A stretch of 64,000 nt of DNA from JAPOXR01 sp965116115 (GTDB taxonomy: Bacteria; Pseudomonadota; Alphaproteobacteria; Rhodobacterales; Rhodobacteraceae), in assembly GCA_965116115.1 (NCBI GenBank), contig OZ220486.1, positions 4,464,001-4,528,000 on the forward strand, given 5' to 3'. Positions within the stretch are counted from its first letter, which is position 1, and every line of letters begins with the position of its first letter. The translations under genes and the position numbers were made by a program. Below, piece after piece: positions 36,079 to 45,112 of the stretch. The notes below the pieces were generated by a model that was not told where the DNA came from, did not search any database, and saw only the letters and a list, made by a program, of their open reading frames with translations.

Positions 36079-36285
36079 TCATCTGATTGCGCGATGAGAA
36101 AATCGCAGCTTGCAAACAGGTTTTCGACATTTTTCGGCAGCACGATTGAGCAATCTTCCCACACGCCCGTTCCCGTCAAGAAATGGGCGAATAGTCTTGA
36201 ACTGCATATACGTGGACCCCGCCCGGATCAGCATTAGGAATATCCTCTTCGCCGGCATGCAGAAAGCGTCAGAGTGCGGCCATGC
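36079..36285 (-). pseudogene. Second Fic-domain fragment, decayed
   Basis: The reverse strand reads YMQFKTIRPFLDGNGRVGRL, the catalytic loop of a conventional Fic protein, with Arg where the catalytic His should be (IRPF for IHPF). Upstream the frame breaks: HAGEEDIPNADP continues in another frame before IRAGSTYMQFKT. No N-terminal or C-terminal domain remains. Confidence 0.65.
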
Positions 36286-36691
36286 AGTCAGGCACGGCCG
36301 TAATAGCAAATTACTGGGATTACAGCCTTTTTACTCAGGAAGTACCGGCTGTCAAAACCAATCAACGCGTTCTGGGAACGCTAACGCAGGTTCTTCGGGT
36401 CCGCTTCCTGCTCCGGTAGGCCGCCCCCTGTCACGGAGAATCGAATATCGGCCGAATCTGCTTTTGCCATCAATCACCCATGTCCGGCTGCCGGAGCATT
36501 GAATCGAATCGCAATTTGCGAACTACAGGCCGGCTTCGCCGCGCACGCGGCCATTGCCTTTCTGTTTTCGGAAAAAACAGTTTGGCTTTCCGCCGAGGCT
36601 ACGGTAGAGATTTATTGTCAAAAATAGTCGCGGACGACTGCGGCGGTCGATTTAACATGCTGGGATTTATGATGAAATCCAGCCAAAAACT
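36286..36691. other. Stretch without a supported gene
   Basis: About 400 bases between the Fic fragment and the MITE. No recognised frame, RNA or repeat seen. Confidence 0.4.
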
Positions 36692-36699
36692 CTTTCAAT
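36692..36699. repeat. Target-site duplication of the MITE, left copy (8 bp)
   Basis: CTTTCAAT, repeated exactly at 36881-36888 on the other side of the element. Confidence 0.8.
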
Positions 36700-36880
36700 G
36701 GGGCTTTTACGCATAACCAGCCAAGCCGCGTCATCAACTGGACACGACGCCAGAACAGGTCGTGCGGGACATGTCCTCCACCGTCAAGCCGTCCGATCCG
36801 TCGCTCTGCAAGACGCTGCGCAAACTGCCAGCCGCGTCAACGGCTTGGGCGCGGCTTGTCTGGTTATGCGTAAAAGCCCC
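36700..36880. mobile_element. MITE, 181 bp, with 31-bp terminal inverted repeats
   Basis: The arms 36700-36730 and 36850-36880 are reverse complements with one mismatch (both begin GGGGCTTTTACGCATAACCA when read inward). An 8-bp direct repeat CTTTCAAT flanks the element. The ~119-base interior has no transposase. An 8-bp duplication and GG ends fit families such as ISL3 or IS6, but the parent is not in this window. Confidence 0.85.
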
Positions 36881-37159
36881 CTTTCAATCGTAGCCCTTCG
36901 GCTTAGGGCAGCCTTGCCGAATGGACACTTCAATGAAGAGATATGTGAATGACTGGAGATAGACTCGAAGCGACCGAAAGACAATTTCGGGGCTTTCTGG
37001 TGCCGTGCGGCTTGGCTGCCGCATCTTCGCTCGCGGCGACACCGTGAAAACCCGCGGCCCGCGACAACAGCTTCTAGGTCGGTCTGAACGTGCCGGTGAT
37101 GTTCATTGATACAATGATGATTGACTCCCGAACCACGGCCATCAATGGGTTTTGAAACC
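36881..37159. other. Region after the MITE, no supported gene
   Basis: About 280 bases beginning with the right 8-bp duplication. No convincing frame before the lipoprotein gene. Confidence 0.35.
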
Positions 37160-37576
37160 ATGAATTTCTCGAAAACCATTTTCAACGCCATCATCGCCGG
37201 CGCGCTTACACTTCTGACTGCTTGCAGCGGAACGATGGACGGCATGATAAGAGGCGAAGGTACTCGCGTAACATTTCTGTACAGTCAGGGAATGGTCCGC
37301 GACTTCTACGAAACGACAATCGACGGCGAGCATTTCAAAGGACAGGCAGTCTACGCTGATGCCCGAACCGGTCTAGGCGCAGGATTTGCCGACGGAACGA
37401 CAATTTCCACCATTTCCTCATCAACCAGCGGCAATATCGTTGCTGTCTTGTTCGGCGACAGAGGACAAACGATGCGCTGCCATATGAATTACGCTGACAG
37501 TTCCGGCATCACTTCGGCGGGAGGAGTCGGCATTTGTCAGCACAGCGACGGCCGCGTAATTGATGTGATGTGGTAA
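37160..37576 (+). CDS. Small lipoprotein of unknown function
   Basis: A 138-residue protein. The N-terminus (MNFSKTIFNAIIAGALTLLT then AC) has a lipobox LTAC, so it is probably lipidated and anchored in a membrane. The mature part is Gly/Ser/Thr-rich with FKGQAVYADARTGLGAGFAD and two Cys in MRCHMNYADSSGITSAGGVG ..ICQHSDGR, a beta-rich pattern. The ATG at 37160 starts the signal; the frame is open further upstream. I do not recognise the family. Confidence 0.65.
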   Translation: MNFSKTIFNAIIAGALTLLTACSGTMDGMIRGEGTRVTFLYSQGMVRDFYETTIDGEHFKGQAVYADARTGLGAGFADGTTISTISSSTSGNIVAVLFGDRGQTMRCHMNYADSSGITSAGGVGICQHSDGRVIDVMW

Positions 37577-37890
37577 GGGCATGGGCCAGCGGTCCGGAAC
37601 CGCATGCCGCGGTGTACCGAGGGTGCCCGAGACTGCGCGGCATGGCAGCGACCGGCTTCGGACGGATTGAATTGAACCGGTCCTTGAGACCGGCGCCGAA
37701 TCACGGTAGTCTCGGGATTCGCGTGAATCATGCGGAGACGGCAAAATTTTGGTCATTTTTCGTGCAGAACCATCGTCAGATGAGGAGGATTTGGCACCGT
37801 ATGCGCCGTCGCGGACTCGTATCTGCGGGAATCTGAAAAATCATTGACCAGCGGATTTCAAAGCCAGCGGCTTCCACGCCCGGATGTGCC
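37577..37890. other. Upstream region of the LuxP-like ABC operon
   Basis: About 310 bases with no supported gene. A short AT-rich patch (near 37741-37765, CAAAATTTTGGTCATTTTT) may hold the promoter of the operon, but I see no clear -35/-10 pair. Confidence 0.3.
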
Positions 37891-37914
37891 TTGAGCGGAA
37901 CCCGGGACAACGTG

Positions 37915-38682
37915 ATGCGACGGGAAGCAATCCTGTCAATGACCGGAATCAACAAGTCGTTCGGCGGCCTGCGGGCGCTCATTAATGTCGATCTGGAACT
38001 CTTTGAAAACGAAATTCTGGCGATCGTCGGAGATAACGGCGCAGGCAAGACCACGCTCATCAAGGTGTTGACCGGCGTATACTTGGCGGACTCGGGCGAG
38101 ATCAAGGTCGCCGGAAGGCCTGCCGATGTTCGTTCACGCCACGACTCGCTGTCTGCCGGCATCGCGGCCGTGTACCAGGATCTGGGATTGGTCGACACCC
38201 TGCCGGCTCCGCACAATGTGTTTCTGGGCGACGAACCCGTCCGCCGGATTGCCGGGCTTCCGTTCATCGACAACCGGAAAATGCAGCGGGACGCCGTCAG
38301 AATACTGCGTGAACGGGTGGGCGTCGAACTGCCGGACATTCAGGAGCCGACCCGGAATTTTTCGGGCGGGCAGCGGCAGGCGGTCGCGATTGCCCGGGCT
38401 GTCCACAGAACGGACATGAAGATACTCGTCATGGACGAACCGACAGCGTCGCTGGGACCCGAAGAAACCAGAAACACTCTGAACCTCATCGAGTCGGTGC
38501 GCAGCAGGGGAACGCCCATCATACTGATCAGCCATAATCTGGACCATGTGTTCAAGGTCGCCGACCGCATTCTGGTAATGCGCGGCGGCAGGAACGCGGG
38601 CGTGGTCAATACCGGCGACGCGACGCGCAGCGACGTTCTCGGACTGATTGTCGGATCCGGCTCGCCGGCGGCGGAAGCCTGA
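37915..38682 (+). CDS. ABC transporter ATP-binding protein, sugar type (single domain)
   Basis: A 255-residue ATPase of the RbsA/XylG family with one nucleotide domain rather than two: Walker A VGDNGAGKTTLIK at about 38-50, Q-loop VYQDLGLVDTL, signature FSGGQRQAVAIARA and Walker B ILVMDEPTASLGP. The frame is open from TTG 37891; ATG 37915 starts the conserved region. Energises import with the next two genes. Single-domain members exist in the xylose/fructose (FrcA-like) group of Alphaproteobacteria. Confidence 0.88.
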   Translation: MRREAILSMTGINKSFGGLRALINVDLELFENEILAIVGDNGAGKTTLIKVLTGVYLADSGEIKVAGRPADVRSRHDSLSAGIAAVYQDLGLVDTLPAPHNVFLGDEPVRRIAGLPFIDNRKMQRDAVRILRERVGVELPDIQEPTRNFSGGQRQAVAIARAVHRTDMKILVMDEPTASLGPEETRNTLNLIESVRSRGTPIILISHNLDHVFKVADRILVMRGGRNAGVVNTGDATRSDVLGLIVGSGSPAAEA

Positions 38683-38711
38683 GTCCGGCTTCGGCAGACT
38701 TGAGGGAACAG

Positions 38712-39713
38712 ATGTCCGTGACAAACGACGCCGACCGGACGTTCCGGCTGCCTTGGCTTCGCCGCTACATCAATCTGGCCGGCCCGCTGGTCATGATACT
38801 CTCGCTGTCGCTGGCAATGCTGTTCCTGCAGCCCCGCTTCTTCGAAATCGACAACCTGATGATCATTCTTCAGGATGCCGCGATATATATGGTGCTTGGC
38901 ATGGCCATGACGCTGGTCATTACCGGCAAGGGAATCGACCTTTCCATTGGCGCGGTCGCGGTGCTGTCGGCCATCACCATGGCCATGCTTGTCAAAGACG
39001 CAGGCTGGAACGTCTATCCGGCGATGGCCGCGGGGCTTATGGTCGGACTGTCCTGCGGCGTGATTAACGGTCTGGTTATCACCCGGCTGCACGTGCCTGA
39101 TTTGCTGGCCACTCTTGCCATGGATCAGGTCTATCGCGGGATTGTCCTCGTCATAGCCGCAGGAACGGTTCTGGCCCGGTTTCCGGAACCGGTGCCGTTT
39201 CTCGGGCGCGGGCGAATCGGGGATGTGTTTCCGACGGCGGCGATCGTAGGCCTTGCCGCTCTTGGAATCGGATATCTGATTTACCACAGGACCTGGGTGG
39301 GGCGGTACGCGATCGCCATCGGCGCGAACCGGGAAGCCGCTGTCCTGACCGGCATCAATGTGAACCGGCAGAAAATCTATCACTACGCGATAATGGGGTT
39401 TTGCGCGGCAATTGCGGGCATACTCCTGACAGGCCGCCTGAACGCCATACAGTCCACTGCAGCCGCTGGATTCGCACTGCACACCATAGCTGCCGTGGTT
39501 GTCGGCGGGACGCTCTTATTCGGCGGGCGCGGCACCATGTTCGGCACGCTCATCGGCGTTCTTCTGCTGTCGATGGTTACCAATGCGCTCGTCATTCTGC
39601 GTTTTCAGTTTTTTTGGCAGCTTGTGGCGGCAGGCGTGATCATTATCGCCTCGATCGGCTTCTATTCGTATCTGCAACGAGGCTCAAACCGCGACGACAG
39701 GTCGGAAGGATAG
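38712..39713 (+). CDS. ABC transporter permease, RbsC type
   Basis: A 333-residue permease with eight to ten hydrophobic segments. GKGIDLSIGAVAVLSAI and the NGLVITRLHVPDLLATLAM style segment are hallmarks of the ribose/AI-2 type (BPD_transp_2) permeases, as is VVGGTLLFGGRG near the C-terminus. GAGGGA lies before the ATG at 38712. Part of the LuxP-like importer. Confidence 0.9.
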   Translation: MSVTNDADRTFRLPWLRRYINLAGPLVMILSLSLAMLFLQPRFFEIDNLMIILQDAAIYMVLGMAMTLVITGKGIDLSIGAVAVLSAITMAMLVKDAGWNVYPAMAAGLMVGLSCGVINGLVITRLHVPDLLATLAMDQVYRGIVLVIAAGTVLARFPEPVPFLGRGRIGDVFPTAAIVGLAALGIGYLIYHRTWVGRYAIAIGANREAAVLTGINVNRQKIYHYAIMGFCAAIAGILLTGRLNAIQSTAAAGFALHTIAAVVVGGTLLFGGRGTMFGTLIGVLLLSMVTNALVILRFQFFWQLVAAGVIIIASIGFYSYLQRGSNRDDRSEG

Positions 39714-39806
39714 TTGAAGTTTCCGGGCTTCAGGCCCGAATCGGCGCGCGCCGCGCATATGGCATGCTTGGCAGCGCACAAACCATAAAGGGAGGTATAT
39801 AAGACC

Positions 39807-40937
39807 ATGAACAACCGAAGACTACTGGCCGCCGCCGCGTTATGCCTGGCTGCAACCGGGTCATTCGCCGAGACGCTGCCGCTGACGGCATTGCCGGACG
39901 ATGACGAACGGTATTTCTGGTGGTACCATCAGGTTCAGACCGACGAGGTATTGGCGGACATGCAGGCCGTTGTCGCGCAGCCAGCGGCGCCTGTGGAAAA
40001 TCTGCCCGAAGAGCCGCTGCAGATAGCCGTGATCTATCCGAGTCAGGACGTGTCGGATTTCTGGCTGCGTTCGTATCTGGCGATGGAAGCTCGTTTCATG
40101 GAAATGGGCATGCCCTTCGAAGCGGTGCAGTTCGCATCCGAGATGGGGGACAACCTGTTGCAGTCGACCTACGCGGAACAGGTGGCGCGGGACGATTTCG
40201 AATACGTGATTTTCGGCCCGTCCGAATTGCAGCTGCAGCAAGACGACATCAAGAAACTCATGGATGCCGGCAAGAAGGTCATTGTATTGAACTTTGATAC
40301 GGTGCTTCAGGAATGGGGTGATGATCAGCCGATGATGTACACCACTTTCTCGCACCTGTTCGGGGCTAAGAACATCTGCAACTGGATTCTCGAGAATCTC
40401 GGAACCGAGGGCACCTATGCAATGATCCGAGGCTTCCCCGGAGGGGTCGATGATCAGAGGTCCGGCGGCTTTCGGGAGTGCCTGGAGGCAAACTCGAACT
40501 GGACGATGGCCTATGAGCACTATGGCGACTTCATGCGCGAGGGCGGTTTCAACGGCGCTCAGCTGATACTTTCCGGCTATCCCGAGGTCACCTACATTCA
40601 CAACGCCAATACGGCGATGGGAATGGGAGCGATTTCCGCTGTGCAGGCTGCCGGCAAGGGCGACAAAGTCATGTTGTCGGCCTGGGGCGGCACCGGCGAC
40701 GAACTGGAAGCGCTTCGCAACGGCGAGCTTATGGCCACTCCTATGCGGATGAGCGACGATGTCGGGGTCGCCATGGCCGAGGCGATACGCGCCGACTACG
40801 AAGGCCGCAGCGACGATATCCCCTTGGTCTTCCTCGGACGGATTGACATCGTGTCGTCGGCTTCCGGCCCGGAGGTTGTCGACGCATTTGAAAAAGAGGC
40901 GTTCCGTTACACCGGAATAGGCACGCTCGAGCGCTGA
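39807..40937 (+). CDS. LuxP-like (AI-2 receptor type) periplasmic binding protein of an ABC importer
   Basis: A 376-residue periplasmic protein with a signal peptide (cut after about SFA, residue 21). It follows Vibrio LuxP closely: YPSQDVSDFW for LuxP YPGQQVSDYW, VIVLNFDTVLQEW, DDQRSGGF, SAWGGTGDELEALRNGEL and TPMRMSDDVGVAMAEAI. From memory of the LuxP structure, ligand contacts are Gln77, Ser79, Trp82, Asn159, Arg215, Trp289 and Arg310. Here Ser83, Trp86, Asn162, Arg218, Trp293 and Arg314 are kept, while Gln77 is replaced by Asp81. LuxP in Vibrio partners the sensor LuxQ; here the gene follows an ABC ATPase and permease, so the role is likely uptake of AI-2 or a related furanosyl or sugar compound. 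Confidence 0.8.
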   Translation: MNNRRLLAAAALCLAATGSFAETLPLTALPDDDERYFWWYHQVQTDEVLADMQAVVAQPAAPVENLPEEPLQIAVIYPSQDVSDFWLRSYLAMEARFMEMGMPFEAVQFASEMGDNLLQSTYAEQVARDDFEYVIFGPSELQLQQDDIKKLMDAGKKVIVLNFDTVLQEWGDDQPMMYTTFSHLFGAKNICNWILENLGTEGTYAMIRGFPGGVDDQRSGGFRECLEANSNWTMAYEHYGDFMREGGFNGAQLILSGYPEVTYIHNANTAMGMGAISAVQAAGKGDKVMLSAWGGTGDELEALRNGELMATPMRMSDDVGVAMAEAIRADYEGRSDDIPLVFLGRIDIVSSASGPEVVDAFEKEAFRYTGIGTLER

Positions 40938-40951
40938 TCCAGCGAATATTC

Positions 40952-40990
40952 GGGGCAGCGTCCGGCCGCGCAGGCGCGCGATGCTGCCCC
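40952..40990. terminator. Hairpin between convergent operons
   Basis: GGGGCAGCGT pairs with ATGCTGCCCC (one G-T pair), with a GC-rich loop that can fold further. It follows the LuxP-like gene and is shared by the convergent kinase operon. No strong T run, so bidirectional termination is inferred. Confidence 0.5.
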
Positions 40991-41180
40991 GTTCGGTCTG
41001 CGGGCGATACCGTCCGGCTTAGTTGAGACCGCTGCAGCAGACGGCCTTTCCGGCAGGCAAGGAGTCATCCGTGCGGCTTACGGCGGACAGCTTGGATTCC
41101 CGTTCCACGACGGCGCGAATTGTCCCGGCGGCCTTATCCCGGTTCCCGCGAACCGGAGCCGCACGCCGCGGCGTTTCTTG

Positions 41181-42803
41181 TCAGTTCCCGGCCAGTTTCT
41201 CGAACAAAACCGCGACCGCTTCAGCTCCGGGGTCATTGTGTCCAGCGAGACTCGCTTCGGCCAGGTAGCTTGCCCGGCCGGCTTTGGCGCGTGTGATAGA
41301 AGCTGTCGCATCGGCTCCCCGGCGCGCTTCGGCTGCGGCCCGTTCGAAGCCGTCGTCCAATACCGCCAGCGCCGGTTCCAGCGCATCGATCATGGTCCGG
41401 TCCCCGGCCTTGGCCCCGCCGACCTGTTTGATCCGTTCCAGCCCGGCCGCCAGTGACTGGCTGATGCCGCTTCCGCCCGCCGACGCATCTCCGGCGGCCG
41501 CAAAAAAGATCGCCATCAGAACTCCCGACGATCCGCCCATCGACTCGCTGAGTTCCTGACCGACCGCACGGAACAGATCGGCCGGAACAGCAAGCGGCAA
41601 TCGGTCAAGACCCGCGGTCAAGGCTTTCGACGCAGCCGCCAAAGTGCTTCCCGTGTCCCCGTCTCCCGATTTGGCGTCCAATTCATTCAGTTCCGCCTCG
41701 GCCGCGATCAGAACGCGGCAGCATTTCTCTACGAGCGCCCGGACCGGCGCATTGTCCGACGGCGCCTGCCTGGTCGGACGAAGCCCGTCGGGAAGTTCCA
41801 GGATTTCGGCAGGCTTCATGGCCGGACAGCCGGGCCAGGCGCGGGGACCGACCGCGGACTGAAGCGCCGCGAGATCTTCATCCGTCGGCGGATACAGAGA
41901 CACCGAAAAACCCCGCATATCGAGAGAAGTCATAAGCGGGGCGGGGCCGATCATGCACTGAATTCTGCCGCCGATCCCCGACCGCGCCAGCGCATCCGCG
42001 AGAATTCCCATCTCAAGCGGCGTGCAGCCGCCGAGATTGTTGAGCAGCGCGATAAGTCTGCCCGGCCCGGCGCGCTGAGACAGCCGGTCCGCGACAAGAT
42101 TCATCGCCGAGCCGGCCGTTGAATACGGCACCTGCTCGATTCCGGGCTCGCCATGAATCCCCAGACCCAATTCCGCCATTCCGGGACCGATCCGGTTCTC
42201 CTTCGGCGATCCCGGCACGGCGCACGTATCAAGGGACATGCCGATGGAAACAGTCCGGCCCGCGACCCTTTCGGCTGCATCGGCGACCGCGTCGAGGTCC
42301 GCGCCGGAGGCCGCCATGGCGCCGGCGATCTTGTGCACGAACAGCGTGCCGGCGACGCCGCGCGGCTGAGGAATATCCGGCAAAGCAGCATCGTCGCCGA
42401 CGACAACCATCCGGACCTTCAGGCCCAGCGCCCTGGCGCGCTCCGCCGCAAGGCCGAAATTCAGGCGGTCGCCGGTGTAGTTCTTGACGATGAGGAGGCA
42501 GCCGGATCCGCCGGTCACAGCGAGGATTCCGGCCAGAACCGCATCGACGGACGGGGAAGCGAAAACCTCGCCGCAGACAGCCGCGGTCAGCATCCCTTCG
42601 CCGACGAACCCGGCATGGCTCGGCTCATGGCCGGAGCCGCCGCCGGAAACCAGAGCGACCCGCGACCTGTCCCAGTCGGTCCGCGCCACGACCTTGATAT
42701 AGGGATATCCGTCAAGGCGCCCCAGCCGGGATTCCGGAGCCCTGAGCATGCCGTCTATCGCCTGGGTGACGATTTCGTCGCGGTCATTGATGAATTGTTT
42801 CAT
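41181..42803 (-). CDS. Dihydroxyacetone kinase, DhaK-DhaL fusion (ATP-dependent)
   Basis: A 540-residue enzyme. The DhaK half has VSGGGSGHEPSHAGFVGEGM and GIHGEPG with His217, the residue that covalently binds the substrate carbonyl. The DhaL half starts near 350 and has ELDAKSGDGDTGSTL (376-385), the metal-ATP site, and SMGGSSGVLMAIFF. This layout belongs to ATP-dependent DHA kinases, rather than the PTS type with separate subunits. Starts after GAGGAGT. Last gene of the ABC operon, so the imported compound probably ends as dihydroxyacetone phosphate; related kinases act on erythrulose and similar ketoses. Confidence 0.88.
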   Translation of the reverse strand: MKQFINDRDEIVTQAIDGMLRAPESRLGRLDGYPYIKVVARTDWDRSRVALVSGGGSGHEPSHAGFVGEGMLTAAVCGEVFASPSVDAVLAGILAVTGGSGCLLIVKNYTGDRLNFGLAAERARALGLKVRMVVVGDDAALPDIPQPRGVAGTLFVHKIAGAMAASGADLDAVADAAERVAGRTVSIGMSLDTCAVPGSPKENRIGPGMAELGLGIHGEPGIEQVPYSTAGSAMNLVADRLSQRAGPGRLIALLNNLGGCTPLEMGILADALARSGIGGRIQCMIGPAPLMTSLDMRGFSVSLYPPTDEDLAALQSAVGPRAWPGCPAMKPAEILELPDGLRPTRQAPSDNAPVRALVEKCCRVLIAAEAELNELDAKSGDGDTGSTLAAASKALTAGLDRLPLAVPADLFRAVGQELSESMGGSSGVLMAIFFAAAGDASAGGSGISQSLAAGLERIKQVGGAKAGDRTMIDALEPALAVLDDGFERAAAEARRGADATASITRAKAGRASYLAEASLAGHNDPGAEAVAVLFEKLAGN

Positions 42804-42815
42804 GGTTCTGACTCC

Positions 42816-43811
42816 TCATCGGACGCGGTTGCCGGACGCGTCGAAATACAACGGATTCCGCGGCTGAATGAGAACGGTGTCACCGGATCTCAGCCGCGAG
42901 TGAATGTCCGTCAAGGCGACGATCCTGTGCCCTTCGATCTCAAGATGCAGTTGGGTCTGGTCGCCGAGATGCTCCAGCCGGAGCACCTCGGCGGCCCTGC
43001 CTCCGCCCTGTTCGATATGCTCCGGCCTCAGCCCGGCCACCGCCGCTCCCGGCGGCGCCCCGGGAAACAAGCCGGCGGGCACGGAATTGATGCGCGGAAG
43101 ACCCAGCCTTCCGCCGACGTAAAGGCTGACCGGATTCTCGTAGATCTCGCGCGGAGAACCGATCTGCGCCAAACGTCCGTTCTCAAGCACGCCGATCCGA
43201 TCCGCCATCGTCATGGCCTCGGTCTGGTCATGCGTGACATAAAGGAGCGTCGCGCCGAGATGTGACTGAATCCGCTTCAGTTCGACCCGCAGATCCGCCC
43301 GCAGTTTGGCGTCCAGCGAACTCAGCGGCTCGTCCATCAGATAAACCGCCGGGTCGCGGACCAGCGCCCGGCCGATTGAAACCCGCTGCATCTCGCCGCC
43401 CGACAGCGCCGTGGTCCGGTTGTCGAGTTTGCGGTAAATCTGCAGAACATCCGCGATCTCGGCGATCTTGCGGGCGATTGAATCCTCGGACATTCCGAGC
43501 CGCGGCGAGCGCAGAGGAAATGACAGGTTTTCGCGCACCGTCATATGCGGATAAAGCGAGTATTGCTGGAACACCATCGCCACGTCGCGCACGGCCGGAA
43601 TCTCGCGCGTCATGTCTCTGCCGCCGATGAACACGCTCCCGGCATCGGGGCGCTCGAGTCCGGAAATCAGCCTCAGCGTCGTGGTTTTCCCGGCCCCGGT
43701 CGGCCCCAGAAGAACCACGAATTCCTCGTCGGCGACGGTCATGGAGAGATCTTCGACCGCCCGGATCCGGCCGAATGACTTCGAAACGCCGCGCAGTTCG
43801 ACTTCAGCCAC
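42816..43811 (-). CDS. ABC transporter ATP-binding protein, MalK/UgpC type (second of two)
   Basis: A 331-residue ATPase: VLLGPTGAGKTTTLRLISGL (Walker A), VFQQYSLYPHMTV (Q-loop), ALSGGEMQRVSIGRAL, VYLMDEPLSSLDAKLR, then a C-terminal regulatory domain with VAGLRPEH. The frame is open to 43868, but a GTG at 43811 lies nine bases after GGAGG and overlaps the end of the other ATPase gene, so I start there. The TGAGKTT form and the twin-ATPase arrangement match glycerol systems of rhizobia (GlpS/GlpT). Confidence 0.87.
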   Translation of the reverse strand: MAEVELRGVSKSFGRIRAVEDLSMTVADEEFVVLLGPTGAGKTTTLRLISGLERPDAGSVFIGGRDMTREIPAVRDVAMVFQQYSLYPHMTVRENLSFPLRSPRLGMSEDSIARKIAEIADVLQIYRKLDNRTTALSGGEMQRVSIGRALVRDPAVYLMDEPLSSLDAKLRADLRVELKRIQSHLGATLLYVTHDQTEAMTMADRIGVLENGRLAQIGSPREIYENPVSLYVGGRLGLPRINSVPAGLFPGAPPGAAVAGLRPEHIEQGGGRAAEVLRLEHLGDQTQLHLEIEGHRIVALTDIHSRLRSGDTVLIQPRNPLYFDASGNRVR

Positions 43812-44901
43812 CGCCGGGGGCCTCCGCGCCGCGGTCGGACCGCAGGGCCCGGCCCGACTCCCGGTCAAACAGCGTCACCATGTCGCCCCGGAAAGCGAGT
43901 CCCGCCGTTTCGCCTTCCTTGACCGGAAAGTCAGCCGCGAGGCGCGCTTTGACCGGGCCGTTCGGCGCCGTCAGCGTCACGATCTGCGTGGTGCCGAGAT
44001 ATTCGACCGCCGTGACCCTGCCGCGGTAGCCTGACTCGTCGGAGATGCTGACATGCTCCGGTCGCACCCCCAGCGCCAGCGACCCTGACGCCGCCTCCCG
44101 CAGGGCGCGGATTCCGATGCCGCAGCCGTCAAGCGTCACGCGGCTCGAACCCGGCGGCAGACTGCCCTCGAAATTCAGAAAATTCATCGGCGGAGAGCCG
44201 ATGAACCCGGCGACGAACATCGTCGACGGATAATCGTAGATTTCCTGCGGCGCGCCGAACTGTTCGATGACCCCGTGATTCATCACCACGATCCGGTCGC
44301 CCATCTGCATCGCTTCCCGCTGGTCATGCGTGACATAAACCGTCGTCGCGCCCATCCGGTCGTGCAGCCCGCGCAACTCGCCCGCCATATGCTCCCGGAA
44401 CTCGGCGTCCAGGGCACCGAGCGGCTCGTCCATGAGGAAACATTTGGGATTGCGGACGATCGCCCTGCCGAGGGCCACCCGCTGCCGGTCGCCGCCCGAC
44501 AGCCCGCTCACGGGACGGTCCAGTATGTCTTCGATGCCGAGAATGCGGGCCGCTTCCGCGACTTTTTTCCTCGCCTCGGCGCGTCCCATGCCCTGGCTCG
44601 CCAGCGGGTAACTGATATTTTTCCGGACATTCATATGCGGGTACAGGGCGAACATCTGAAACACGAAGGCGATGTCGCGCCGGCTCGCCGGTTTCTGCCC
44701 GACCTCCTCGCCGTCGATGTGAATTTCTCCCGATGTCGGCAGTTCCAGTCCGGCGATCATCCGGAGGGTCGTGGTTTTTCCGCAGCCTGACGGCCCGAGA
44801 AGCATGAAGAACTCTCCGTCGCCGACCGTGAATGAAGAGGATTCGACCGCGACAAAGTCGCCGAAAGTTTTGCGGAGACCGCGGACGATGATCTCTGCCA
44901 T
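43804..44901 (-). CDS. ABC transporter ATP-binding protein, MalK/UgpC type (first of two)
   Basis: A 365-residue ATPase with Walker A LLGPSGCGKTTTLRMIAGLE, Q-loop FVFQMFALYPHMNV, signature GLSGGDRQRVALGRAI, Walker B FLMDEPLGALDAEFR and a C-terminal OB-type domain (ALGVRPEHVSI). It forms a heterodimer with the ATPase downstream in the rhizobial glycerol model; this is inferred from arrangement. Its stop overlaps the start of the second ATPase. Confidence 0.9.
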   Translation of the reverse strand: MAEIIVRGLRKTFGDFVAVESSSFTVGDGEFFMLLGPSGCGKTTTLRMIAGLELPTSGEIHIDGEEVGQKPASRRDIAFVFQMFALYPHMNVRKNISYPLASQGMGRAEARKKVAEAARILGIEDILDRPVSGLSGGDRQRVALGRAIVRNPKCFLMDEPLGALDAEFREHMAGELRGLHDRMGATTVYVTHDQREAMQMGDRIVVMNHGVIEQFGAPQEIYDYPSTMFVAGFIGSPPMNFLNFEGSLPPGSSRVTLDGCGIGIRALREAASGSLALGVRPEHVSISDESGYRGRVTAVEYLGTTQIVTLTAPNGPVKARLAADFPVKEGETAGLAFRGDMVTLFDRESGRALRSDRGAEAPGGG

Positions 44902-45112
44902 TCCGCCGCCGCCTCAGATGCCGGCCGCGGCCGGGAACGGCCGACCGGAACGATCACACCTGACCGCGAAGTCAGCGGCGGCCCGAAAAGAGCATGGCAT
45001 GAGACGTCCGTCATGCTCTCCGGCCCGGGACGCTGTTTCGTCCTTCGTCCCGTCATGCGCAGCCGGGGCGGTGTCCGTTATGCCGTTCATTCGCCGAATG
45101 CCCCGAGCACGC
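44902..45112. other. Gap between the GlpU-like gene and the ATPases
   Basis: About 210 bases with no gene that I can support. Reverse-strand frame 44757-45056 overlaps the ATPase and has no family features. Confidence 0.35.

Noticed and set aside
42153..43265. Forward open frame of 370 codons
   Set aside because: Antisense to the DHA kinase and an ATPase, both with full motifs.
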